This document shows, piece after piece, positions 23,201-35,671 of a stretch of DNA of 64,000 nucleotides (position 1 is its first letter; each line of letters starts with the position of its first letter). Under the pieces are notes generated by a model that saw only the letters and a program-made list of their open reading frames with translations, was not told the origin of the DNA and did no database searches. The position numbers and the translations under genes were made by a program. The stretch is taken from assembly GCF_022539315.1 (NCBI RefSeq), contig NC_066323.1, positions 8,917,219 to 8,981,218 on the forward strand. Direction: 5' to 3'. This DNA comes from Serinus canaria (lineage: Eukaryota > Chordata > Aves > Passeriformes > Fringillidae).

Positions 23201-25853
23201 AGTGCTCACAAGAACATGATAGACTGTTTCTTGATTTTGTTTCATTAATATACTATCTTCGATAGAATCTCTGGCCAGTTTGAAACCTTCAAAAAACCCT
23301 TCCAAAAAAGGAAGAAAGCCCATCACAAGTGTTCATTTAAGACTTGTGCTGGCTGCAGAAAATTCCTCCTGCTCCCTTGTGTGCATAGGGCCATGCAATG
23401 GGACTGTGTGATAAGCCCTGCAAAGCAATGTTCTCAGGGAAAGCAAGCAAAGCACTGGGTTTGGTGGGTCAGGAAGAAATCCCCCTGGGAATCCCACCTT
23501 CCATCCACACTGCAGTAGGTGTTTCCAACAGAAGGGATGTAGCATGAAGGAGAAGGCTCATACGCAGGAAGTTCAGCTGGCAGCAGCAGCCAGGCAGCTC
23601 TCCCAGGAGGGGCCCATGTCACCCAGGGAAGGGCACCTGCACCCACCACAGCCCAACCCTCCAGTGCTCTCTGCCTCCAACACCAGCACCACCTTCCAGT
23701 GGATGGCCTTAGGAAGTCCAGCTGATTTTACCCTCTGAGGTTCAGTTCTGCCTTGAAGAAGTGTATGTTCAGTGCTTTTAAAAAAGCATTTTGAGCCACA
23801 CCTGTGAAGGCTGAATTTGCCAAGATTTTTTCTTTTTTTCATGACAGTTATCAGTGATGCTCGAATAACTATAGCTGTTTTCCAGGCAAGACTGAAAATC
23901 TGGATAAGTGATGATATGAGAAATTGTATGAAGGAGAGGAAACAAGCCAAAGCAATCATCAACTACTCAAAAACACCTTCAGAAAAATCAGCATCGTAAA
24001 CTTTATATGTATAAAAAAGGGATGGTATTAAAAAGCAGAGAAAGAAGAAAGTAGGGAAAACTCCATATGGGTTATATGGCCAAAGAAGCTGAAGCAAATA
24101 TTAAAAGAGGTGATAGCAAAACACAAACTCAGCAGAAATCTAACTGGCACATCCACACCAGCCACAAAGCTTGTTAAGGATCAACATGGAAAGACCTTGA
24201 AAACAAAAGAAAACAGTTGGCTTAGGCAACTGCAGTGGAAAAGTTGGATTTCAACTGTGCAGATAATAAGCTGATCTCACATTTGTCCTACAAATATTCT
24301 CCAAATACAAAATCAAATGGCAAAATCCACTCAGATGGCACAGATTTTGAGAGATGACTTGATGACTTCCATCACAGGTCACTCTAGAGCATCTCGAGGA
24401 ACTATGCTGCACCAAAAAAAAAAAAACCTCTCATCAACTCTTTAAACTAAAGAGCAACATAACTAAAGTAAAATACTGGCTCAAGCCTGTATTTATTTTA
24501 GATGCTAGTATCAAAATAGAATGTACTTCTACAATGTTTAATTTGGCACTGCTATCAGAAGCAGCAAAGATGCAATAGACACAACATGTGACTCAGGAGA
24601 ATTGTTGAGTCAAAGCTGCCCAGTGGTGTGCAGCTGCAATAGACTGCAAAACAGCTGCGGTTAAAAACCACCTGTGTACAACATCCACAGACAAGATGAG
24701 TAACTCCCAAATCAACCTGTAACCTGGAAAGAAGTACAACAAGATATGAGTTGGTTCACGTGTCTTGTCAGGAACTCAACTGCGGAGATACCCAGAAGGA
24801 AATAGCATCACAAACTGGTAAGGTGGCAGGTCCATTCATGAGGTGAAACCAACGCTTTGTCATAAAACTACAACACTTCCATTCAAGTATTATTTCCTGT
24901 TTTAATAATGGATGGGTGTGAAAAATGGAAGTCTACTAACAGAAGACTCAATCTACAAACAGTAGAATCAATCAAAGGCAGGGGTCTGTGTATCTTCAAA
25001 TATCTCAGGAAAACACAAGGTATTAAATAGGACAGCTTTATAAACACCACCAAGATTTGTCAGAGTCCAACAACTACTTGGTCCTGAGTTACTGCCACCT
25101 CTTCTGGACAACTGGGGCAAGTGACAGGAACACACCAGAATATCTGCCCTGGCAAACCTTTCATGAGCAACTAGAGGCACACGTTAAATGTGCCAATTGT
25201 CAGAATCCTTTCAACACACAGCTCTTCAGGAAGGGATTTAACACTAGAAAGGACATGCAAAGAGCTGCATAAGCATTAGTTTTGGGACAGGGGAGCCTAT
25301 TTTATTTTGCCCTAAGCAACACTTGATGGATGGAATTCAGTTTCAGAATAAAATAGGTTTGTCTTCAAAACAGATCGCATAATTGGCTTTAGGTTTTAGT
25401 GCAATTTTCTTTTTAAACAGACCAAATCTTTAAGTTGCTCATAACTCAAATGTTTGAAAACAGCAACAAACTTAACTGCCCCCAAGGAAATATATTCTTA
25501 TCCCCAAACTGAGACACATAGATTGGCCAGCCAAGCTGCAAGGAAGGAAACCGCTACAGCAGCATCTTGAATTGAACTGCAACCAGCAATCCCCAGACAG
25601 CCCCGAGAATTGCAAATCTAAAGGTGCGACTTCTGTTTCGCCGATTTACTTTGCATCAATCAAAGCTACATAAACCCCAGCAGTTAATATCCATTCAAAA
25701 CCATGAAGACTGTTTAGCAGAAAGGGGTAGAAGTGATAAGGCATTAAGCTTTTATGCCTGTATTTTATATCTTGCAGCAAAGCGAGGCAACCAAGTAACA
25801 CTTCAACAGTTTGCTCAAACAAAGGCCTAAAATCAGCAACCTGATCTACTCAC

Positions 25854-26088
25854 CCTTTTCACCGGTATCCAGGGAAAGTTTCTTAATGTCATCAGTCAAC
25901 ATATCCTGCAAGTGGTCTTGTCCATGCTCTGCATCATTATCATCAAATTGAGCTTCTATAATGACATCCGGACTCTGAGCATCGCCTTTCGCTGTCTCTT
26001 GTGGAACGCAAGTCCCCAGCATGTCCTCAGGGACGTCTGATTCATGTGTGACTTCAGTTTCTTTGTCACTACCATCTGGCTTTATTAC
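25854..26088 (-). CDS. DIS3L2: DIS3L2 coding exon C (acidic linker within CSD1)
   Basis: This 235-bp exon encodes 78 residues plus one base. It starts VIKPDGSDKETEVTHESD, contains SPDVIIEAQFDDNDAEHGQD, and ends DDIKKLSLDTGEK. Vertebrate DIS3L2 has the same arrangement here: a VKP start, a central SPDVI(V/I)EAQFD block and a KKLS block. The peptide is strongly acidic and low in hydrophobics, so it is probably a disordered loop inserted between strands of cold-shock domain 1. The block around PDVIIEAQFD is better kept than its surroundings, which hints at a short binding motif. The acceptor is tgttccttcag at 26089, and the donor is a strong gtgagt. Phase 0 in, one base out, matching exon D. Confidence 0.97.
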
Positions 26089-28448
26089 CTGAAGGAACAG
26101 GGGATTAAAAAAACAGAGGCAAGCTAAATCACTGGACTGAAGAAAGAAAACATTATCTTTCCTTTTTCATTTGCATCCCCAAGGAGCTGACAATGAATTG
26201 TGGGTGGCTGGTGGCACACTGCAATTGCCATGTAATTAGCCACAGATATTGCACAATCAAAAGAGGTACCTCAGTAGGATAAAGACTGGAACGGCTGAGC
26301 TTTTGCAATAGCTCAACTGTGACAATAATGTATCCAAAGTGTATCTAGAGCATAACCATACAGTTCCTGCCAAGCCTCTAATCAGCTCAGCAGAAGTTAG
26401 GAGTAAACACAGGCAGGGAGGAGGATACACTACAATTTAATAGGTTGCTAAGACCATTGTTCACCAAGATAGACTAATCATCCTGGGATGTCCCAAAACT
26501 TAAGCAGTTCCAGTGAATGCTGGGATCATGTCAAAGCGCCTCCACACAATTAGGAACAAACTGAAAAAGCAGAGATTAGAGAATGTGGTGTCCTGTGACC
26601 TGTGGAAGAACTGGACTGTGGCAGCTTGGTAATGCACCAAGCTTTACATTTATTTTAGGCCATGTTTTTATTGTTACAGGCACAGTTATTGCCATTACTT
26701 ATACAAATTTCCAAATCAAATCACTGAAGAAGAGCCCAGCTACCAGTGAAGCAGACACCAGGCCTTGATGGCATCCCTCACTGCATGTGACAGGGACAGA
26801 AAATGTTCCAGCTCAGAATATAATGACCAAAGTGGTTGATACGTTGGACACATAAGGCTTTACCAGCATCCTTCATGCAACCAACAGTGAGCTGCAAACA
26901 CCAACACAGCTGGAGAACCTAGATCCATGTTTCAGTTTCCAAAATGTTTATGTTTCATTCAAGCTGTGGCACTTCAGAGTGAGAAGAAAATCAGTACAAA
27001 ATAAGAAATAGCATTCTAAATATTAAAATCACAAAGATACTGGGTGACTCCATTCCAGTGCCCTCCCGGTAACTGAGCTCCCCTCCAGCTGGTGCTGGTG
27101 TTTGCCAGGCAGGTGATTTCCTAGAGCTCCTACAAGGTCCCCAGTCCTCAGCATCATAACCCAGTACATGACACCAGCAACTCATGCCACTAGCAAAGCA
27201 AGTGAAGGGCCCTTTAAATGCAATAAAACAAGAGAAACAACTTTTTGGTAACATACTTTATATGATCTATAGAGTTGCTAGAAATAAACATAAATAACTT
27301 CAACAGGTGCTACCTGAAGGCAACTGTTCCAAATAAGAAAACGTAAGTCAAAAAAGCTCCACAAATTATTCTTTAGTAACTAAAAAGTAAATAAATCAAA
27401 ATCAGACCTGTAGAGGGAATACTTTTACAGCTTTACATACAAAGATCTACAGTCATGCTTTCCAGAAGTATCCATTTCTTTGTAAGCTTTTCTCAATACA
27501 TAACAGAAATAAAATCAATTTTAAAATGAGGCTGATTTCAAGTCTTTAAAAATAAAAAACTCGAGTGACATTGCTTTGAACTCTTGTTACCTTTTGTGAC
27601 TCTTCTTTCCATCTTTATTTTCAGTTTTTAACATGTATATAATTTGTTACCATGGCAGATTTTGACTCAGACATTAAATTGTGACAAAAAAAAAAAAGGG
27701 AAAAAGTTTGGCAGAAGGTGGAAAAATGGCTGATTATTAAACCTGGCTACATTTGGTACATAAAATACTGAAACACAATGGTCTGGGCAAGAACAGTCTA
27801 TTAGATTAGAGAGCTGACAAGGCTCCACACGCTATGACTCTGCCAGTGTACCTATCCAAAAAGAAAACCAGTGTCAACAATAATATTTGGACCCTACCAT
27901 GGTCAGATGTGGATCTCTTCAGCTCTTAAATTTCAATTGCACCAGATGTGTGCAAGTGTGCAACTGCAGCAGGAGTTCATTTCCTTTAACCCCTTCAAGT
28001 TTTGCCTGCTTTTCCTTCTCTCCCAGTCTTTCTTCAGAGAGTGTGAGATGTGCTTTGGGTCCTAAAGTAGTATGTTTTCTATATGTAAAGCAGCAAACAA
28101 CATCAAATAGATCTTAGGAAAGGAAAAACTTCTCTAAAGATGCGGCACTTGAAGAGTTTATGTGGTTATTAAAGAAGGCAGCAGATACAGATTTAACTTT
28201 AAATGCTCTGTGCTAAATTCACTGTGCTTCCCCCAAGCTAGAGGACACACACTGCTGCCACCAGCAGCACCATGATACTCCAGCTGTGACTACCTAAATT
28301 CCCAGTTACACATTTTCTTATGGGTTTTCAAAAGGATTTTTCAGTAAAGTTTTCCAGAGTCCACAAAATCATAACCGCCACACACCATAGATGAGCAAAA
28401 TGTCCAGATGCTGGCAAGCCTGGGTGATAGGATTTGTTTTCTTTTTAT

Positions 28449-28513
28449 GGCCAAGATAGATCATTAAGTCTGACCTCATACATAACAGAGCAGGGAACTT
28501 CACCCAAAATTTC
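28449..28513 (+). mobile_element. Probable ancient amniote interspersed repeat (CR1-like 3' region)
   Basis: The sequence around gatcattaagtctgacctca, followed by cataacagagcagggaactt and cacccaaaattt, closely resembles a repeat found widely in turtle, crocodilian and bird genomes. Its usual form reads gatcatctagtctgacctcc, then taacacaggccatagaattt, then caccca. The match fades after about 28513. A weaker match to a downstream part of the same family may exist near 29365-29455. The family name is not certain from memory. Confidence 0.45.
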
Positions 28514-31500
28514 TCATATCACACCAAAAATTTAGGGAAGCTGTACATCAGAAGACTGGAAAGCTGGATAAGATTCTACAAAATCAGGATATCAGTGGAT
28601 ACAATTACTCCATTTAAGATGATCAGAGCTGCTGGCCAGCATGAGCTCATCACACAAATTCCAAAGAGCAGGATCCTTCTGTCTATGAGCAGCAGAAAAT
28701 CTAACCATGACATATTAAGAATTTCTTACAAGTGGCATCTCAGACTCAAGAATCTGATGATATTGCACTCTCCTGTTTCCTCTAACATCATTGCAGCTTA
28801 TCCAAGGCATAATGCACACAGCTAGAACGGGTCAGTTCTGATCACAGACACAGAGTAAAGCAAATATACAATTGGCTCAGTCTATCCTGTAGTCATATGT
28901 GCAGTACAGAGTTCCATTCCCTGGCAATGCAGCTGACCCTGCATGGACCTAGGAAAATGGGATTCCCCCTTCTTACATATGCATGATATGTATGACACAC
29001 AAACATCATTAGAGACCCTTAAAGGACCTTAACTTCCTGATCTGGGAAGTAAAATGTCAACCTTATGGTTGTTACTTTTACATGCTCTTTAACAATAATT
29101 TAAAACAAATTTTAATAAACATTTTGATGAAAGCCAATTGTTTGTTTGAATGCCTGATCCTGAAGATAGTGTCCAAGTATGTTTTCTTCCAGCTTAAAAT
29201 AGACATCACAGACCAAGCAGAAACTTGATGTCCAACTGGTAACTGGTTTAGATTGCAAAGCCATAGCTGATAGAACACAGGATATTTGAATGAAAATCCC
29301 ATTTCAACCATAAGTATAATAAAAACCAGCTAGTGGGCAAAACCAGCCTGGCATGGACCTGTACAATCTGGACAGAGGAGCATCCAGACCGATCTTGAAG
29401 TAGCAATTGAATGACCAATTGTCCTTACTCAGGAGGAATTTGTTCCAACAGAAAACTGAACTGGGAATCTGTGCATCTGAAAGCATAGGAGTTACCTCCT
29501 GGGCTACAGAAGAAATAGCCTCCTCTGCCAGAACCAATCATCTCATATCTGTCCTGTTAGATCCCAGGTTTTCACAGACTTCCCACCTAAGCCTCTACAC
29601 AAAAACAAAGCCCAGGCCTGGTTACTCTTAGATCAGGTACAGAGTTTTTGCTGCTGCCTCCTCAGTGCCTGTAAACTGAAACAGCTGAATGTGACCAGTG
29701 ATTTTCAATAATCTTTGAGCTATTAACCCCAGGCTCTTTCCATTAAACATACCAAGACCCCAAAGTGTTTAAGCCTGCCACTAATAGGTTTGCTTTTTGT
29801 TCTTATTCACCTCTGATCCTTACAAGCAATCCATGAATCCTCATAAATCTGAAGAAATGACATGACTGCTGGATGACTGCTGGACTAGACACAGCTGGGT
29901 GAGTGCACTTTGCATGGCTAAAAACTGCTAAAAACTTTCCATGTAGGATCACTGCTTTCAATGGAACCTTGTGCTGAGACCTCCTTTGCTGAAAGCACCT
30001 GGCAGGTAAGGAAGCAGAATTATCTTCACTACAGCCAGTTTGGACACTTAGATTCAATAAAAACCAAATTCTTCATCACACTCAAAAAGGTGGTAATAAA
30101 AAGAATATTTCCAAAAGGATACTGAGGCAGAATGGAGATTGTTTTTCTACATCAGTCAGTCAAAACCCTTTAAAGTGTCTTCTAATGAATACTCAAACCC
30201 AGAATGTGTAACTTGCCCGAAAGATTTTAGAAGTGACAAGCCATTAATGGTAACTCTCTTCGCTAGGACAGACAGACAAAGAAGCTCCTCATGCTTGCAC
30301 AGAAAGGTGCAGTTGATTCATCAGCAAGTGGGAGCTGAAGAAGGTTCATAGCACACAAAGAACTCACATTAAACAGGGAGGGCTGAATAGGGGAACAGTT
30401 AGAAGGGAAATAAGGTGTTAGCCCAAGTCTATCTTCTGAGGTTTGCAAACCAAGGTAAGATGCCTTTCCACTGAAAAATACTTTGATAAAACACAAGTTC
30501 TGCTTTAGCCAAACGAAGTCATTGTGCTCAATACTGGGTAGGGAGACAAAGTTTAGGTCAGAGCTGCTGGTGCTCTCTGCAGTTCAGGCTTAGTTAAGCA
30601 ACAAGTCTCAGAACCAGGTTAAAAGCGGTTATTTCAAAAGGAGGACAGCTGAAAACAGGGACTTTGGACCAAATTACCAACCCCTCGTTAAAAGGATGGT
30701 TGCTACCACAACACTAATACAAACACCACATTTCATACCAGGGCTGGGAACACCTGCATCTATTCCTCTCCCAGCTTTTGCCATATGAAACAGGCTCCAC
30801 TTAAAAGCTGGTTCCTAAATGTTCCCTCACGAGGGAGTGGGAACAGAGCCTGGCTAACACAAGGATGCTGTCACTGCTCCTACACAGATACCAGAGCCAA
30901 GCTACCATAAATATTGTGAGGAAGAGCTTTGCTTTTCTGAAAAAAGTAACCAAACAAAGGCTGTCTCACTCTAGCTCCTTCTTGGACAAAGAAAGGTTGG
31001 CACTTTCAATAAAAGAAACACCTGTCCCAAGCACCCTTCCTTCTTTTCATAATCCCACATACACCAAACAGTACTGGGAAGACAACTCAGTAAAAGTGAC
31101 TAGTCTCAGTAGGAGCAATTATGGCATTACTTTTAAAATAACAATAATGTTATACTGAGGAGGTTTGTTGAGGTTTGAGATTGGATTTTTTTCATTACAA
31201 TCTTTTAATTCTAAATCACTGGAAACACTTGCTAACAGCCCCCAGGATAGCTATTTTATATTAACAGCACATTATAGTTTACATTTCAGACATCACATTG
31301 GATGCAATAATCATACAAACATCCATATTAAAATCTCTCCCTCTTGATGAGGAAAAGACTACTTGTTCCTCCCCGATGGACTCTGTTGTTCCCAGATGTC
31401 ACACACAGTTTTGTCACAGCAGTCACTACAATACTATCCTGCTTGAGGATTCAAAGGGTAAATGATCTGAGTACACAAAGGCTTCTTGGAAACAGTGACT

Positions 31501-33428
31501 TTTCAGAATCTGCTCTGACTTGTACCCACTGCAGTGAGAAGTGGCAAAGAGAAGTGAGAAAGAAACAAATGAAATCTAAGCCTTGTGTTTTGAAAACAAA
31601 ATATTGAGACAGATCTTCAGTATGGCCATCAAACCTGCGGAAACCCCAAGGCCATCGTGCCTGCCCTGCCCAGAATCCTGCAACTCCTCTGCTCACACTA
31701 ACCTGCACAGTGAGTTTTTACTGCAGAGTTTATTCAAATAATCAAACTGAACATCCATGTTTAGTCCAACATCCAGCCTTGTCAGGCAACTGCACAAGAA
31801 ATAGAATTAATGGTAGAAAAACCCTCATACCTCGAAACAGCCACCTCAACTCACTACTTCTTTCTGCTTCTACCAATAAACCTCATTCCTGAGCTGTTCA
31901 TTCATCTCTCTGTGCTTCAGGCTGTACCAAAGCAATCCAGGTTACGGCGTGTTCCCTCCAAGTCCATCTGAAGTCCTTCCCCAACCATCTTGCACAAATA
32001 ACCAGAAAAACAAGTGGAAAAGCATCAACAAGGAAAATTCTCAAGACTGACCTTTCTGAATCCTAAAGCCAAAACAAGAACTGTCTCCTCACCATGTATT
32101 TCCACTCCCTATCTGGTCTCTGACCTGTCATTTGCCTCTGAAAGTTCCCCATTCCCATTCCCTGGCCCTCATCCCACACCTACACTCTGCCTCCAAACAT
32201 GTTTATCTACACCTCATTATCACTGACCAGGAGACAGTTGCCTCTGCCCCTGTCTCTCCTCAAGTCTACTCCTGCCTTCACCCCCTTCCTGCCACTTCTC
32301 CATGGTCTCTCTGGACCCATCTCTCCCAAGTCTGACTCTTGCCCTGGGATCAGAACCATGTTTCCTCAGGTCCATTTCATCTGGTTCTCCTAACAGATAA
32401 ACAGCTCCATCTGTACACTCCTGCCTTTTGTACTCTCTGACAACTGCTGAGAAGCAGGAAAAAGCTGTCAGAAGTAGCTGTCCCTGCTCAGCACAGGTAG
32501 CCCACATTTCATGGATCAACCACTGCTGAGGGTAGGAGTGTCAGAGATATGGGGAAGGACAATGTCCTTGATTCCCTTGCAGTGAACACTCTGCCACCTC
32601 CTTTGTAGGCAAGCCAGCCCTGTTGGGAGCTGCTACCAAAGAGCTGTGTATTTCTATAGCCAGATCAACAAACTTGTTCCACACTTTTCATTCCTGCTGC
32701 CACCCCCAGGATTTGATTTGGTGCTAAAAAAACAGCCTCTATTTTCAGAATACCTCCTTATATTGTACTGACCTTCCCACACACATTTCCCAAGGCACAG
32801 AAGTCCCTGGAGCAGAAGTGATCCAGCAAACAGTTCATCTCCCAGCTTCCCAGCCCACATGCTATTCACAGCAAGATGTCACACTGCTGAATCCATAGCC
32901 CATCTTTCAAGTGAGAAAAGTTTGACCGCAGAGAAGCATAAAAGGTTCACTTCAGCATCCACCCTTTAACAACACCCAGGAATCAACCTCCCCCTGCACA
33001 CTTACAAAATTCAAAGAAGCACAAACAGCTTCTTCATCTCCTACCAGAAAATTCTTTTCATAAAAGAGGCCCTTAAAACTGGCAGCCTCCCTGCTGGACC
33101 CCAGTGAAATGTTCCTTGTACCTTGGGTCTTTGTATTGCCTGCTCCTCACAAGACCTCCCACTTTGGTGCATCTCATGAGCTGAGTGTTGCACTCCAGGC
33201 CACAGCGAACTGGAAACAAGAGTGCAATGCACAGGGCCCAGCTCTGAGGTTGCCAGAACATATTGGTTTGAAACATCACAGAAAATATTCGGCTCCATAT
33301 TTTCAACAGTAGCCAGGAAGAAAATGCATGGAACAGTTTTGAGAACTGTTTTTCAAAAGTCATTTAAATCAAATTATGCCCCATCCACACCGGCAAGCAA
33401 AACCATCTCTACTAACTGGAACTGGTTT

Positions 33429-33486
33429 TCTTTTCTTGTGTGTGTGTTCTTTTCTTTTTGGTTTAACTTTTTTTTTTTTTTTTTTT
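33429..33486. repeat. Pyrimidine/TG tract ending in T19
   Basis: The tract runs from ttcttttcttgtgtgtgtgt and ttcttttc into an uninterrupted run of 19 T at 33468-33486. This is simple-sequence intronic DNA and is likely length-variable. Confidence 0.85.
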
Positions 33487-35647
33487 CAAAAACTGTCTCC
33501 CAGCCATCTTTTTTCTGGTAATGTGCACAGGCACTGCAACACTACAAGAATGGGTGCCAGGACAAAACCTATGATGCACAGTCCCTAGAATAAATCACTC
33601 AAGAGGGGTGAATTAGAAGAAGAGAGTAACATAAGGTTACATCTTCAAAAGTACGATTCTCTGAAATCCCTGTATTTTCAGCAAATTACTGCAAAAAGAT
33701 ACCCAGTTTTCATCTGATGTAAAGAAGCAGACAGGCTTTTGGATCATTTGCAACTTCAAGACAATACCATGAATCAATACATATTTTAAAAGATGCAATA
33801 ATTACACAGAGCTTGCATGTAATCAGAAAAGAATCTACTTGTGCTGAGCGTGTATAATTTGAAAGCTGCAATGCCAAGTAAATCCACACCGTTGGCTTGC
33901 ACAAACCAAAGTATTATCCATTACTGCCTCTTTTTTTAACACAATATAAGCATGTATGAAAAACATATTTCCTGGAAACAATGATACTCTTTGAAGATTT
34001 ATTCAACATTTCACAAACCAAGCAAGCCTGTACCCGCACGTGCCCGTAAGAAGAAAGCGAGTTGACAATGCGAACTAATCAAAAAGTACTGGAAGGGCTA
34101 TCCAAGATATTTGCATACCTATACTTCCCAAGGGTTGGAAGTTTTCTTCAGAACTGTACAAAAATTATTTCCCATGTGTCTAAAAAAATCTCTTACTGAT
34201 CAACACTTTAACTCATCAAGGCAGGAAACAAATCAACCAAGCATCTACATGTTGGGGCTGACACCTTCAGCCCCTCACTTGCAGTTTTTTTCCTTTTGAT
34301 TGGGCTCTTAAGTGCCAGCTCCCAGGGGTCTCAGCCTCTGGCATGTTGTGACACACTTTCAAAGCCCAGAATGGGACACCTGGGACAAAGCACATACTGT
34401 TCAGGAAGTCCACAAGGGCCAAGAAAAGCAATAGAAATTTCCACAGTTAACTTGCATTACTGGTTGCCAGTAAGCCTCTTATTATGAAAACCCATAATTG
34501 GAAACTGTCATATTATAGAACAATTTATGGAAGTTTTAGGACTATGTATGCCCCAATGGGAACTTCCTTTGACTGGTGTGTTCCATCAGCCCAGGTCTGC
34601 TTATTTATTCACACAGTGGGATAAGAGCATCAGGAACCCAAACACGTCATCGCTGAAGTGTCGCTGAGACTCCCACTTGAAAGTGCTTCATATAGTTCAT
34701 TTCTTAGCCTTTCCAGTCATCCATCTTCATGGCTACATTCAGTCAACTTCTGGACTGTCCTGTCTTTATTTCTTTTCACCTTCTACAGGAACATTCTTGC
34801 ACTTGTTTTGTGTTCCACTGCTCCTCTGAGGATATGGAAGGCAAAATGCAGCTGCTCTGGGCTGAGTGCATCTCACTACACCCGTCTCAACCCCATCAAA
34901 AGGGCTTGCCAAAATCAGTTCCTACTCCTATGGTCCCTACCTTGTCACACCAGGGAAACTGGCATCTACATTAATTTCTAAATCAGATTTGAAATGCATT
35001 AAAATATGGCTCCAGCCAAGAACAACAGCCTCCCCCCCTGCCAGCACGATACTGGTAAAGTCACCCACAGAAAACCACCCAGTGCTTCCTTTGCAGTCAC
35101 GGTTTGGTGTGAAGGTAAGATCTGGTAACAGGTGATAGAGACACATTCCAGGAAACTTTTAGTAACAGAAGACTGTAAATCCACTTTAACACCATTTTTT
35201 CCATGCAGGAGCCAGCAGGTACCATCTGACAGAGTGGTTCTAACCACGAGCAGCTCCATCCCCTAGGAAATGGGCTGAGCTCTAACTCTACCTGTGTTTT
35301 GCCATGCTGTTCTGCTGCCACTTCCTGTCATACACGCCAAGACCTTGATGAATCCAGCACCTTCCCCATCACCCCAGGACAGGCTGGAAAAGATTTGTGC
35401 TCAGGGGAAGCTGTGGCAGAGCAGGGGCAGCCAGGCTGAAGAGGACCACCCACAGATGAAAGGAACTGGAGGAGATAATCCCTGCAAGCATCGTAAGTGG
35501 AGGAAAAGAAAAACAGATGATTCACTGAAGATTAAAAGAGAACAGCTTCCTCAAATGTTAAGACCTTTCTGTGTCCCTTTTAAATTGTTTCTGAAGAGAA
35601 GACAAGCTGTGAGGTTAATGTACTGTTTCACTTGACTTGGTATCATC

Positions 35648-35671
35648 AGATTCTGTCCCTGGACAGAATCT
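35648..35671. repeat. Perfect 11-bp inverted repeat with 2-bp centre
   Basis: The arm agattctgtcc (35648-35658) is the exact reverse complement of ggacagaatct (35661-35671), separated by only two bases. The arms are longer than expected by chance for such a short spacing in a window of this size. It could extrude a small cruciform or be a palindromic protein-binding site. Confidence 0.7.

Larger units (their letters stand above)
13656..25853 (-). other. DIS3L2: DIS3L2 intron between exons C and D
   Basis: This is a 12.2-kb intron with a strong donor (gtgagt) at 25853 and the exon D acceptor at 13656. It holds a small CpG-dense patch (about 14735-14880), a 261-codon minus-strand open frame of unknown meaning (15535-16320), a 16-bp tandem duplication at 20501-20532, two diverged copies of a 0.1-kb sequence 1 kb apart (21231 and 22231), a TA/CA microsatellite (about 23131-23200), and A runs near 17625 and 24415. 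No second gene is recognised. The remainder, including 24000-25850, shows nothing I can name. Confidence 0.9.
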
